This document shows positions 1 through 6,577 of a DNA stretch of 6,577 nucleotides, piece by piece. The DNA is taken from the NCBI GenBank assembly GCA_001770785.1, contig MERZ01000163.1, positions 1 through 6,577 of the forward strand. The letters run 5' to 3'. Position 1 is the first letter of the stretch; the number at the start of each line of letters is the position of its first letter. Made by a program: the position numbers and the translations under genes. This DNA comes from Burkholderiales bacterium RIFCSPHIGHO2_12_FULL_61_11. Its GTDB lineage: Bacteria > Pseudomonadota > Gammaproteobacteria > Burkholderiales > Burkholderiaceae_C. Under the pieces are notes generated by a model that saw only the letters and a program-made list of their open reading frames with translations, was not told the DNA's origin and did not search any database.

Positions 1-411
1 CACATCACGCTGCCTGTCATTTCCATGGTGCTGGGCAGCTTTGCCGTGACGGCGGTGCTGACCAAAAACTCGTTTCTGGAAGAAATCCGCAAACAATATG
101 TGCTGACGGCCCGCGCCAAGGGCTTGAGCGAGCGGCAAGTGCTCTGGAAACATGTGTTTCGCAATGCGCTGATTCCCATCATCACCGGCTTCCCGGCCGC
201 CTTTATCGGGGCATTTTTCACCGGGTCGTTGCTGATTGAAACGCTGTTTTCACTCGACGGCCTCGGCTTGCTCAGCTACGAAAGCGTGATCCGGCGCGAT
301 TACCCCGTCGTGCTCGGCACCCTCTATTTTTTTACACTGATCGGACTGGTGACCAAGCTGGTCAGTGACCTTTGCTATGTGTGGGTGGACCCTCGTGTCA
401 AATTCGACTGA
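1..411 (+). CDS. yejB: Peptide ABC importer inner-membrane permease YejB, 5'-truncated (C-terminal 136 aa)
   Basis: The reading frame is open from base 1, so the gene begins upstream of the window; the stop is TGA at 409-411. The product is one of two permeases of the YejABEF importer, which in E. coli takes up peptides and microcin C. The fragment contains the EAA loop that docks on the ATPase ([15 protein letters not shown] followed by VFRNAL), then hydrophobic segments around [13 protein letters not shown] and [18 protein letters not shown]. It ends in the YejB-like tail [11 protein letters not shown]. From memory, E. coli YejB is about 364 aa and matches closely here, including TKNSFLEEI near the start of the fragment and FSLDGLGL in the middle. 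The frame shows no damage. yejE and yejF follow at once, as in the yejABEF operon. The family call is strong; the exact substrate is inferred. Confidence 0.93.
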   Translation, partial: HITLPVISMVLGSFAVTAVLTKNSFLEEIRKQYVLTARAKGLSERQVLWKHVFRNALIPIITGFPAAFIGAFFTGSLLIETLFSLDGLGLLSYESVIRRDYPVVLGTLYFFTLIGLVTKLVSDLCYVWVDPRVKFD

Positions 412-1597
412 CAGCGAACGCAGCGCCGGGCCGCCCCAAGCAAGCTCAGCCCCCTCGGGGGGCAGCGTAGTACGCGAAGCGACAAGCGTGGGGGCCAGCG
501 AACGCAGCGCCGGGCCGCCCCAAGCAAGCTCAGCCCCCTCGGGGGGCAGCGTAGTACGCGAAGCGACAAGCGTGGGGGCCAGTCCATCCCGCCGTGCCTG
601 GCAGCGGTTTAGACGCAATCGTCTCGGTTACTGGAGTCTGGTGCTGTTTTGCGTGCTGGTGGTGCTCAGCCTGTTTGCCGAGGTGCTGTCAAACGACAAG
701 CCGCTGCTGGTCCATTACAGGGGCGGGCTTTACTTTCCGTTGGTCAAGGACTATTCAGAAAAAACCTTCGAGGGCGACTTTGACACGCCGACCGATTACC
801 TGGACCCTTTCATCCGTGAAAAGTTGAGCCAGAACGGCAATTGGGCGATTTATCCGCCTAATCCTTATGGTCCGCGCACCATCAACTATTTTGCGAAGGA
901 CCCCAATCCGTCCGCGCCTTCGCAGAGCAACCTGCTGGGCACCGACGACCGTGGGCGCGATTTGCTGACGCAACTGATTTACGGCTTCCGCTTGAGCGTG
1001 CTGTTTGGCTTGGCGCTGACTGTCATTGGTGTCGTGATCGGTGTGATCACCGGGGCCATTCAGGGCTTTGCGGGCGGCAAAACCGACCTGGTGTTTCAGC
1101 GCTTCATGGAAATCTGGGGTTCCATGCCCGAGTTGTATCTGTTGATTATTTTCAGCGCCATTTTTGCGCCCAGTGTGGCCTTGCTGCTCTTGCTGCTCAG
1201 CCTGTTTGGCTGGATGGGGCTTTCCGATTACGTGCGCGCCGAGTTTTTGCGCAACCGCCAAATGGACTACGTGCGGGCGGCCAGAGCCTTGGGGGTGGGC
1301 AATCTGCAGATCATGTGGCGGCACATCTTGCCCAATAGCCTGACGCCCGTGGTGACTTTTTTGCCTTTTCGCATGAGCGCGGCCATTTTGGCGCTGACTT
1401 CGCTGGATTTCCTCGGCCTGGGGGTGCCGCCGGGCACGCCTTCGTTGGGCGAATTGCTGAACCAGGGCAAGGCCAATATTGACGCGTGGTGGATTTCGCT
1501 GTCAACGTTTGCCGTGCTGGTGGTCACTTTGCTGTTGCTGACCTTCATGGGCGACGCCTTGCGCGATGCGCTGGATCCACGAAAGGCAGACCAGTGA
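395..1597 (+). CDS. yejE: Peptide ABC importer inner-membrane permease YejE, with a duplicated repeat in its N-terminal tail
   Basis: This is the second permease of the YejABEF importer (DppC/OppC-like). From GTG 395 it is 400 aa. Residues 7-62 come from a tandem 84-bp repeat. Family sequence resumes with [20 protein letters not shown] and a first membrane segment (about 77-98). A large outside loop follows, with YejE hallmarks such as NDKPLL and [15 protein letters not shown] lies at 180-184, further membrane segments follow, and the EAA loop is at about 291-318 ([10 protein letters not shown], then WRHILPNSL). Near the end is SLDFLGLG...[12 protein letters not shown] chose GTG 395 because it overlaps the yejB end by 17 nt and has a weak GGGTGGA upstream. 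In-frame GTG 365 and ATG 377 are possible. GTG 572, inside the second repeat copy, would give 341 aa, the E. coli length. Family identity is certain; the start is not. Confidence 0.9.
   Translation: MSNSTDSERSAGPPQASSAPSGGSVVREATSVGASERSAGPPQASSAPSGGSVVREATSVGASPSRRAWQRFRRNRLGYWSLVLFCVLVVLSLFAEVLSNDKPLLVHYRGGLYFPLVKDYSEKTFEGDFDTPTDYLDPFIREKLSQNGNWAIYPPNPYGPRTINYFAKDPNPSAPSQSNLLGTDDRGRDLLTQLIYGFRLSVLFGLALTVIGVVIGVITGAIQGFAGGKTDLVFQRFMEIWGSMPELYLLIIFSAIFAPSVALLLLLLSLFGWMGLSDYVRAEFLRNRQMDYVRAARALGVGNLQIMWRHILPNSLTPVVTFLPFRMSAAILALTSLDFLGLGVPPGTPSLGELLNQGKANIDAWWISLSTFAVLVVTLLLLTFMGDALRDALDPRKADQ
412..582 (+). repeat. Two exact tandem copies of an 84-bp G+C-rich palindromic repeat inside the start of yejE
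   Basis: Copy 1 is 412-495 and copy 2 is 496-579. I see no mismatch between them, and the first three bases (CAG) recur at 580-582. The period is 28 codons, so the yejE frame is kept and the peptide unit beginning SERSAGPPQ and ending TSVGA appears twice. Each copy can fold. An inner 6-bp stem GCCCCC/GGGGGC has a TCG loop (449-463; 533-547). An outer stem pairs 429-436 with 490-496 across one bulged G. The unit has no stop codon in two forward and two reverse frames. I recall near-identical units scattered through Comamonadaceae genomes, so this looks like a dispersed REP-like element that was inserted or captured and then duplicated. That origin is inference; the duplication is seen directly. 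Confidence 0.95.
1582..1586 (+). promoter_or_regulatory. Ribosome binding site of yejF, inside the 3' end of yejE
   Basis: AAAGG lies 7 nt before the GTG at 1594. The spacing supports that GTG as the yejF start rather than codons further upstream in the same open frame. The GTG shares bases with the yejE stop (GTGA), which suggests translational coupling. Confidence 0.6.
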
Positions 1598-3201
1598 GCA
1601 CGCCTTTGCTAAAGGTAGAGAATCTGCGTGTTTCCTTTGCCGGCAAGGAAGTCGTGCATGGCATCGATTTTTCCATCGCGCCCGGCGAAAAGCTGCTTCT
1701 GGTGGGGGAGTCGGGCTCCGGCAAGACAGTAACGGCCTTGAGTCTGCTGCGGCTGGTGCAAAACGCCGAGATCAGCGGGCAGGCGCTGTTTGCCGGGCCA
1801 GAGCGGCCCGTTGTGGATTTGCTTTCCATGCCAGAACGCGAGTTGCGCGGCATCCGGGGCCGCGACATTGCCATGATTTTTCAGGAACCCATGACGGCGC
1901 TGAACCCCTTGTTCAGCGTGGGCGAGCAGATTGCCGAAGTCATGCAGCTAAAACAAGGTTTATCCCAAGCGGAGTGTGCCCAAGCAGCTATCAAATTATT
2001 AGCTGATACGGGTATCGCGGAGGCTGAGCGGCGGGCGCGTTCCTTTCCTCATCAGCTGTCTGGGGGGCAGCGCCAACGGGCCATGATTGCCATGGCACTG
2101 GCGTGTCGCCCCAAGTTGCTGCTGGCTGACGAGCCGACCACGGCGCTGGACGTCACGCTGCGCAGTCAGATCCTGGATTTGCTCAGCGACTTGCAGCGCC
2201 GAAACGGCATGGCCGTGATCATGATTACGCACGACCTGAATCTGGTGCGCCGCTTCGCTGACCGAGTTGCGGTGATGGAAAACGGTCACATCGTGGAGCA
2301 CGGGCTGGTGGCTGATGTATTTGCCCAGCCGCGGCACCCCTACACACGCAAACTCATCGAAAGCCGGCCGGTCCGTGATGTCGCCGTCCCGGCACCGTTG
2401 GCCGCCAACGCCGCGCCTGTCATGCAGGCCCGCCATCTGCGTGTCGCTTACCCGGTTGCCATTCCCGGCTTGCGCGGCTGGTTCAAAAGTGGTGAATTTG
2501 TTGCCGTCCAGGACGCCACGTTCGACATTCCACCCGGCAAGACGCTTGGGGTGATCGGTGAATCGGGCTCCGGCAAGTCCACCCTGGCCCTGGCGTGCCT
2601 CGGGCTGCTTGCCTTTTCCGGGCAATTGCAAGCCGCCGGCCAATGCTGGAGCAGGCAGGCAGCAGGCAACAAGGCCATTCGCCGAGCGGTCCAGGTGGTG
2701 TTTCAGGACCCGTTTTCCTCGCTGTCACCGCGCATGACCGTTGCTGCCATTGTGGAGGAGGGTTTGTTGGTGCATGAGCCCTTGTTGAGCCAGGCGAAAA
2801 GGCGGCTGCGCGCCCTGAAATCACTGGCGGACGTGGGCATGGACGAGAGCCAGTTTCCGGGTTTGTTACAGCGTTATCCGCATGAGTTTTCAGGCGGACA
2901 GCGCCAGCGGCTGGCGATTGCGCGCGCGCTCATCATTAATCCCAGTCTGCTGGTGCTTGATGAGCCGACCAGTGCGCTCGACGTGACTATCCAGAAGCAG
3001 GTGCTGGCGCTGTTGCAGCGCTTGCAGCGCGAGCGCGGTTTGAGCTATTTGCTCATCACCCATGACGTTGACGCGATTCGCGCCATGGCTCATGAGGTGA
3101 TCGTGATGAAAGACGGCGAAGTGGTCGAATCCGGCGCAGTCCTCGACGTGCTGGATGCGCCGCAACACCCTTACACCCGTGTATTGGTGGCGCCGGTTTA
3201 G
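1594..3201 (+). CDS. yejF: Peptide ABC importer ATPase YejF (two fused nucleotide-binding domains)
   Basis: A 535-aa cytoplasmic ATPase that would power the YejBE permeases; E. coli YejF is about 529 aa. It has two complete ABC domains. Domain 1: Walker A GESGSGKT (38-45), signature LSGGQ (155-159), Walker B LLLADEP (175-181), switch His 213. Domain 2: Walker A GESGSGKS (322-329), signature FSGGQ (432-436), Walker B LLVLDEP (452-458), switch His 490. Both halves end in the HPYTR motif of oligopeptide/dipeptide transporter ATPases, so this is an OppD-OppF-type fusion. All catalytic motifs are intact. The frame is open further upstream, but GTG 1594 overlaps the yejE stop by 4 nt, has an AAAGG site 7 nt before it, and gives the usual N-terminus. 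An A+T-richer patch at about 1945-2008 stands out between Walker A and the signature. The stop is TAG 3199-3201. Confidence 0.93.
   Translation: MSTPLLKVENLRVSFAGKEVVHGIDFSIAPGEKLLLVGESGSGKTVTALSLLRLVQNAEISGQALFAGPERPVVDLLSMPERELRGIRGRDIAMIFQEPMTALNPLFSVGEQIAEVMQLKQGLSQAECAQAAIKLLADTGIAEAERRARSFPHQLSGGQRQRAMIAMALACRPKLLLADEPTTALDVTLRSQILDLLSDLQRRNGMAVIMITHDLNLVRRFADRVAVMENGHIVEHGLVADVFAQPRHPYTRKLIESRPVRDVAVPAPLAANAAPVMQARHLRVAYPVAIPGLRGWFKSGEFVAVQDATFDIPPGKTLGVIGESGSGKSTLALACLGLLAFSGQLQAAGQCWSRQAAGNKAIRRAVQVVFQDPFSSLSPRMTVAAIVEEGLLVHEPLLSQAKRRLRALKSLADVGMDESQFPGLLQRYPHEFSGGQRQRLAIARALIINPSLLVLDEPTSALDVTIQKQVLALLQRLQRERGLSYLLITHDVDAIRAMAHEVIVMKDGEVVESGAVLDVLDAPQHPYTRVLVAPV
1945..2005 (+). repeat. 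A+T-rich intragenic patch with CAGCTA direct and inverted repeats (possible relic of a dispersed repeat)
   Basis: Within yejF, CAGCTA occurs at 1945-1950 and 1985-1990, and its reverse complement TAGCTG at 2000-2005. The last two form a perfect 6-bp inverted repeat around a 9-nt A+T-rich loop (1991-1999). The patch is visibly richer in A+T than the flanking gene. It encodes about 20 residues between Walker A and the signature motif, where OppD-type ATPases vary, and protein length is normal. It reminds me of a second dispersed repeat of Comamonadaceae containing AGCTATCAAA. That link is from memory and weak; it could be ordinary coding variation. Confidence 0.3.
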
Positions 3202-3248
3202 CCATCTTGCGCAGGATTGACACCCGCTAACACCAGTTACCATGGGCC

Positions 3249-3272
3249 AAGTCCCAGGCTCTGGGCGCTTTT
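3249..3272 (+). terminator. Weak candidate terminator downstream of yejF
   Basis: CCCAG (3253-3257) pairs with CTGGG (3261-3265) around a 3-nt GCT loop. AAG (3249-3251) can extend the pairing to CTT (3268-3270) across an internal bulge. Only four T's follow (3269-3272), partly used by the stem. It lies 48 nt after the yejF stop, a suitable place to end the yej transcript, but it is a poor match to a strong intrinsic terminator. Confidence 0.35.
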
Positions 3273-3295
3273 GGTAAATTCAGGCGGGAAATTGT

Positions 3296-3324
3296 TTGCG
3301 CCGATGGGCTTGGCACGTTACAAT
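3296..3324 (+). promoter_or_regulatory. Candidate sigma-70-type promoter for rimP-nusA-infB
   Basis: TACAAT at 3319-3324 differs from the TATAAT -10 consensus at one base. TTGCGC at 3296-3301, 17 nt upstream, keeps the TTG of the -35 box but little else. Transcription would start near 3331, leaving a leader of roughly 77 nt before rimP that contains the hairpin at 3344-3370. The -10 is convincing by eye; the -35 is weak. Confidence 0.5.
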
Positions 3325-3343
3325 ATGCGCTTCACGACCAAAT

Positions 3344-3370
3344 GGGCGGGTTTTCACCGCCCTTTTTTTT
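3344..3370 (+). terminator. Intrinsic-terminator-like hairpin in the rimP leader (possible attenuator)
   Basis: GGGCGG (3344-3349) pairs perfectly with CCGCCC (3357-3362) around a 7-nt loop, and eight T's follow directly (3363-3370), the classic form of a rho-independent terminator. It lies 37 nt before the rimP start and downstream of the candidate promoter. It could therefore stop readthrough from the yej operon, reduce transcription from the rimP promoter, or both. NusA, encoded two genes downstream, is a known stimulator of pausing and intrinsic termination, so feedback control is a reasonable inference. The hairpin is seen directly; its role is not. Confidence 0.75.
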
Positions 3371-3407
3371 GGGCGTGTGTTTTTGCAGACTGGTTTAAAA
3401 AGACTGA

Positions 3408-4010
3408 ATGGACTTCCAAAAGACGATTGAGCAAACGGTTACAGGACTGGGTTACGAGCTCGTGGAAATCGAGCGAACCAGTGGCGGTTTGCTGCGTGTC
3501 ACAATTGACATGCCTTACGTCCCAGGGGCCGAGCAGTTCATTAATGCGGAAGACTGCGAAAAAGTGACGCGCCAGTTGCAGTTTGTGCTGGAAGTTGAAG
3601 GCGCCGACTATGCCCGGCTGGAAGTCAGTTCCCCCGGCATTGACAGGCTGCTGCGCAGTGAAAAAGATTTTGAGCGTTTTACGGGTGAGTTGATCGACAT
3701 CACCCTTAAAGCGCCAATCGGCGTGGCTGCCAGCGCAGGTTCGGCGGTCTCGGCCAACCGTAAAAAATTTCGCGGTACGTTGGAGCGCGCCGAGCCCCAT
3801 GACGGCCTGCCCGGCTGGCAGATTGTCTGGCGCGATGAGCCTGTTACCAAGCCAGGTCAGAAGGTCAGTAAAAAAAAGATTCCCGCACCGCTGCAGGCGC
3901 TCAGGTTTACCCGGGACGAAATTCACCAGGCGCGCTTGGCGCCGGTGGTTGATTTCAAGGGGCGCCGACCCAAAATAGTCCCGGTTGCAGATAAAGCGAC
4001 AGAGAAATAA
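3408..4010 (+). CDS. rimP: Ribosome maturation factor RimP
   Basis: A 200-aa cytoplasmic protein needed for efficient assembly of the 30S ribosomal subunit. The N-terminal domain is typical: TVTGLGYELVEIE near the start, LLRVTIDMP, a DCEKVTRQL helix, and the signature EVSSPGIDRLL at residues 72-82. The C-terminal SH3-like part begins near FTGELIDITL. At about 150 aa, E. coli RimP is shorter. The extra residues here are mainly two insertions in the C-terminal part: an Ala/Ser-rich piece (APIGVAASAGSAVS) and a basic loop around KPGQKVSKKKIP. I believe longer RimPs are usual in Burkholderiales. The start is well bounded, because an in-frame TGA (3405-3407) directly precedes the ATG. No good Shine-Dalgarno sequence is visible, only A-rich sequence. 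A run of eight A's (3870-3877) lies in the basic loop. nusA follows after 22 nt. Confidence 0.95.
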   Translation: MDFQKTIEQTVTGLGYELVEIERTSGGLLRVTIDMPYVPGAEQFINAEDCEKVTRQLQFVLEVEGADYARLEVSSPGIDRLLRSEKDFERFTGELIDITLKAPIGVAASAGSAVSANRKKFRGTLERAEPHDGLPGWQIVWRDEPVTKPGQKVSKKKIPAPLQALRFTRDEIHQARLAPVVDFKGRRPKIVPVADKATEK

Positions 4011-4032
4011 TTAAGAAAGGCAGGCTTGTGAA

Positions 4033-5556
4033 ATGAATCGCGAACTGTTGATGTTGGTTGATGCCATATCTCGTGAGAAAAATATTGAGCGTGACGTCGT
4101 TTTTGGCGCCGTCGAGCTTGCGCTTGCTTCGGCCACCAAGAAGGTGTTTCCGGGCGAGGTGGACATTCGTGTTGCGGTGGACCGCGACAGCGGCAAGTAC
4201 GAGACTTTTCGCCGCTGGCTGGTCGTGCCCGACGAAACCGGTCTGCAAAATCCGGACGCCGAAGAGCTGGTGAGCGACGCGCGCGACCAAATTCCCGACA
4301 TCGAAGAGGGCGACTTCATCGAAAAGCCGATTGAAAGCCTGCCGATTGGCCGTATTGGCGCGCAGGCGGCCAAGCAGGTTATTCTGCAAAAAATCCGGGA
4401 CGCCGAGCGGGAAATGCTGCTCAACGACTTCATGTCGCGTGGTGACAAGATTTTTGTCGGCACTGTCAAACGCATGGATAAGGGCGACCTGATTGTCGAG
4501 TCCGGCCGCGTCGAAGGCCGCCTGCGTCGCGGCGACATGATTCCAAAAGAAAACCTGCGCTCCGGTGACCGCGTCCGCGCCATGATCATGGAAGTGGACA
4601 CCACCCTGCGCGGCGCGCCCATCATCCTGTCGCGTACTGCGCCAGAGTACATGATTGAGCTGTTCCGTCAGGAAGTTCCCGAGATCGAGCAGGGCTTGCT
4701 GGAGATTAAATCCTGCGCCCGTGACCCTGGCTCGCGTGCCAAGATTGCCGTGCTGTCGCATGACAAGCGCGTCGACCCGATTGGCACCTGCGTTGGCGTT
4801 CGCGGAACCCGTGTCAACGGCGTGACCAACGAGCTGGCCGGCGAGCGCGTGGATATCGTGCTGTGGAGCGAAGATCCGGCCCAGTTTGTGATTGGCGCGC
4901 TGGCTCCGGCCAACGTGTCTTCCATCGTGGTGGACGAAGAGCGTCATGCCATGGACGTGGTGGTCGATGAGGAAAATCTCGCCATTGCCATTGGCCGCGG
5001 CGGCCAGAACGTGCGCCTGGCTTCCGAGCTGACTGGCTGGAAGATCAACATCATGGACGCCAATGAATCGGCTGAAAAGCAGGCGTCTGAAACCGACGTC
5101 AGCCGCAAGCTTTTTATGGAAAAACTCGATGTCGACGAAGAAATCGCCGACATCCTGATCTCCGAGGGCTTTACCAGCCTCGAAGAAGTGGCCTATGTGC
5201 CGCTGCAGGAAATGCTTGAGATCGAAACGTTTGATGAAGACACCGTCAATGAGTTGCGTACCCGCGCCAAAGATGCCCTTCTGACGATGGAAATTGCCAA
5301 GGAAGAAAATGCCGAAGGTGTTTCGCAGAACCTGCGTGACGTTGAAGGCCTTACCCCCGAGCTGATCGCCAAACTCACCGAAGCGGGTATCCACACCCGT
5401 GACGATCTGGCTGATCTGGCTGTTGACGAACTTACAGATATCACTGGCCAGTCCGCGGACGAAGCCAAGACCCTGATCATGACTGCACGCGCCCATTGGT
5501 TTACCGATGACGGTGCCGATACCGCTGCATCCCCTGCAACGGCCCAAGAGCAATGA
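4033..5556 (+). CDS. nusA: Transcription elongation/termination factor NusA
   Basis: A 507-aa protein that binds RNA polymerase and nascent RNA and controls pausing, intrinsic termination and antitermination; E. coli NusA is 495 aa. Domains in order: polymerase-binding N-terminal domain (about 1-130, starting [18 protein letters not shown]); S1 RNA-binding domain (about 137-203); KH1 with the GVRG loop at 255-258; KH2 with GRGG at 321-324; then two C-terminal acidic repeats (about 362-418 and 437-490). In E. coli the second such repeat contacts the alpha-subunit CTD. A short Ala-rich tail ends in QEQ. Having both acidic repeats is the proteobacterial form. The ATG follows a purine-rich stretch (AAGAAAGG at 4013-4020, then AGG at 4022-4024), a plausible ribosome site. 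It lies between rimP and infB, the standard operon order. Nothing appears broken. Confidence 0.97.
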   Translation: MNRELLMLVDAISREKNIERDVVFGAVELALASATKKVFPGEVDIRVAVDRDSGKYETFRRWLVVPDETGLQNPDAEELVSDARDQIPDIEEGDFIEKPIESLPIGRIGAQAAKQVILQKIRDAEREMLLNDFMSRGDKIFVGTVKRMDKGDLIVESGRVEGRLRRGDMIPKENLRSGDRVRAMIMEVDTTLRGAPIILSRTAPEYMIELFRQEVPEIEQGLLEIKSCARDPGSRAKIAVLSHDKRVDPIGTCVGVRGTRVNGVTNELAGERVDIVLWSEDPAQFVIGALAPANVSSIVVDEERHAMDVVVDEENLAIAIGRGGQNVRLASELTGWKINIMDANESAEKQASETDVSRKLFMEKLDVDEEIADILISEGFTSLEEVAYVPLQEMLEIETFDEDTVNELRTRAKDALLTMEIAKEENAEGVSQNLRDVEGLTPELIAKLTEAGIHTRDDLADLAVDELTDITGQSADEAKTLIMTARAHWFTDDGADTAASPATAQEQ

Positions 5557-5570
5557 TCATGGAGGCCAGC

Positions 5571-5574
5571 AGGA
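5571..5574 (+). promoter_or_regulatory. Ribosome binding site of infB
   Basis: AGGA lies 9 nt before the ATG at 5584. A stronger-looking GGAGG at 5561-5565 is 18 nt away, too far for normal use with this start. The AGGA spacing and the IF-2-like N-terminus together fix the start. Confidence 0.55.
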
Positions 5575-5583
5575 AAACCAAAT

Positions 5584-6577
5584 ATGTCCAGTACCACTAC
5601 CGTCGCTGAATTCGCAGCTGAACTGAATAAACCAACCGCCACCCTGATCGAGCAATTGACCAGCGCGGGCGTTGCCAAGTCACAGGACAGCGATCGCCTG
5701 TCCGAATCGGACAAGCAAAAGCTGCTCGGCTATCTGCAGGCCAGCCATGGCACTGCCACGGCTGAGCGTAAGAAAATCACGCTGGTGAAGAAGTCCACCA
5801 GTGAAATCAAGCAGGCTGACGCCACGGGCAGGGCCCGCACCATCCAGGTGGAAGTTCGTAAAAAGCGCACCTTCATCAAGCGCGAAGACGGCTCCGACCT
5901 GCCTGTCGAGGAAGTACAGCCCGCAGTTGCTGCTGCACCACCACCTGCACCGGTGATCGATGACAGCGAGTTGATTCGCCGCGAAGAAGAAGCCAGCCGC
6001 CATGCACAATTGCTGCGCCGCCAGGAAGAAGAGTTGGTGGAAAAGCGCCGTCTGCGTGAAGAGCAGGATGCCATGGAAGCGGCGCGCGAGCTGGAACGCG
6101 AAGCCGCTGCGCAAATTACCCAGGCTGCCGCCCAAGCGGCTGAGGCGGCCAAAAAGGCCAAGCCCGCCACGGCAAAAGCCAAAGCGGTCGCCCAGCCTGC
6201 AACCGACGAAGCGGCATCCAGACTCGCTGAGACAGCGGCGGCAGAACAGGCTGCTAAAGCGGCCAAGGCGGCGGCCGTGCTTGTGGCTAGCAAAGCCAAG
6301 GCCACCGCAGAATTCCAGGCGGATGCCGCCAAAGCCCAGGACTTGCAAGAGCGTCGCAGCAGGGCTGAAGCTGAAGCCGCAGGCATTCGGGCCATGCTGT
6401 CCGCACCCAAGCGCGTGCTGGTGCCCCACGTGGACATCAAGACCGTCGCCAAGGGAACCCTGCACAAACCGGCTGTGGTGCCGGGCGCCGTCAAGCCGGG
6501 TGCACCAGGTGCCGTGGCAGTCGCCGGTAAAAAGGAAGTCAAGTCCGAGGCCCTGTCTTCGACCTGGAAAGACGAAG
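5584..6577 (+). CDS. infB: Translation initiation factor IF-2, 3'-truncated (first 331 aa)
   Basis: IF-2 is the GTPase that brings initiator fMet-tRNA to the 30S subunit and promotes subunit joining. Only the N-terminal part lies in the window; the frame is still open at the right edge, before the G domain. Residues 1 to about 52 match the IF2_N domain ([16 protein letters not shown], then [10 protein letters not shown]). Next comes [15 protein letters not shown] with a basic [10 protein letters not shown] segment (IF2-associated region). From about residue 128 to 265 there is a long charged Glu/Arg then Ala/Lys-rich stretch, likely helical or coiled. A Pro/Gly/Val linker with GTLHKPA follows, a motif I recall from betaproteobacterial IF-2. 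The ATG lies 27 nt after the nusA stop. The low-complexity composition is normal for this part of IF-2, not a sign of damage. Confidence 0.95.
   Translation, partial: MSSTTTVAEFAAELNKPTATLIEQLTSAGVAKSQDSDRLSESDKQKLLGYLQASHGTATAERKKITLVKKSTSEIKQADATGRARTIQVEVRKKRTFIKREDGSDLPVEEVQPAVAAAPPPAPVIDDSELIRREEEASRHAQLLRRQEEELVEKRRLREEQDAMEAARELEREAAAQITQAAAQAAEAAKKAKPATAKAKAVAQPATDEAASRLAETAAAEQAAKAAKAAAVLVASKAKATAEFQADAAKAQDLQERRSRAEAEAAGIRAMLSAPKRVLVPHVDIKTVAKGTLHKPAVVPGAVKPGAPGAVAVAGKKEVKSEALSSTWKDE

Noticed and set aside
412..582. Possible CRISPR array
   Set aside because: Only two units, directly adjacent with no spacer between them, 84 bp long, and located inside a coding frame.
250..618. Minus-strand open frames through the 84-bp repeat, encoding a duplicated [24 protein letters not shown] peptide
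   Set aside because: The repeat is open in several frames and the frames extend into antisense of yejB and yejE. There is no ribosome site or family match.
3217..3243. Promoter with perfect TTGACA at 3217-3222
   Set aside because: The only -10-like match (TACCAT, 3238-3243) is poor and sits at a 15-nt spacing. The TACAAT at 3319 is a better candidate.
3870..3877. Run of eight A's in rimP as a programmed slippage site
   Set aside because: The normal frame continues to a proper C-terminus and conserved end, and a Lys-Lys-Lys stretch explains the run. Incidental slippage is possible but nothing supports a programmed event.
3955..5553. A very long open frame on the opposite strand covering all of nusA
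   Set aside because: It mirrors the G+C-biased codons of nusA, reads as a His/Gln/Phe-rich protein with no recognisable motif, and nusA itself is unmistakable.
5557..5583. Start of infB linked to GGAGG at 5561-5565
   Set aside because: It is 18 nt from the ATG, beyond usual spacing, and no earlier in-frame start gives an IF-2 N-terminus. AGGA at 5571 fits better.
5680..6542. Two long open frames on the opposite strand over infB
   Set aside because: They are shadows of the Ala/Lys-rich coding of IF-2, giving low-complexity Ser/Ala or Gly/Leu/Phe strings. infB on the + strand has a clear family match.

Overview
The window looks like chromosome from a betaproteobacterium of the order Burkholderiales, most likely the family Comamonadaceae (Polaromonas/Rhodoferax-like). 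The evidence is moderately high G+C, the forms of RimP, NusA and IF-2 encoded here, and an 84-bp G+C-rich repeat of a kind I recall as scattered through Comamonadaceae genomes. The assignment rests on recognising proteins by eye, not on a database search. Every supported gene is on the + strand.

Left half (1-3201): the 3' part of a yejABEF-type peptide ABC importer operon. It holds the end of yejB (permease), yejE (permease) and yejF (a double ATPase). The genes are packed tightly: yejE probably starts inside the end of yejB, and yejE and yejF share the four bases GTGA. The striking feature is an exact, in-frame, tandem duplication of an 84-bp repeat (412-579). It starts one base after the yejB stop codon and adds 56 residues near the N-terminus of YejE if the upstream start is used. 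The repeat also carries an in-frame GTG that would give a YejE of 341 aa, the size of the E. coli protein, so the real start is open.

Middle (3202-3407): a 206-bp intergenic region with a weak candidate terminator for yejF, a plausible sigma-70-type promoter (TACAAT at 3319-3324), and then a strong intrinsic-terminator-like hairpin with eight T's (3344-3370) lying between that promoter and rimP. This is a candidate leader attenuator for the downstream operon.

Right half (3408-6577): rimP-nusA-infB, the conserved operon for 30S maturation, transcription elongation/termination and translation initiation. rimP and nusA are complete. infB runs off the right edge after 331 codons, before its GTPase domain. 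The gaps are short (22 and 27 nt), consistent with one transcript.

I found no tRNA, rRNA, CRISPR array, insertion sequence or defence-type gene. The best leads are the duplicated repeat at the start of yejE and the terminator-like leader of rimP-nusA-infB.
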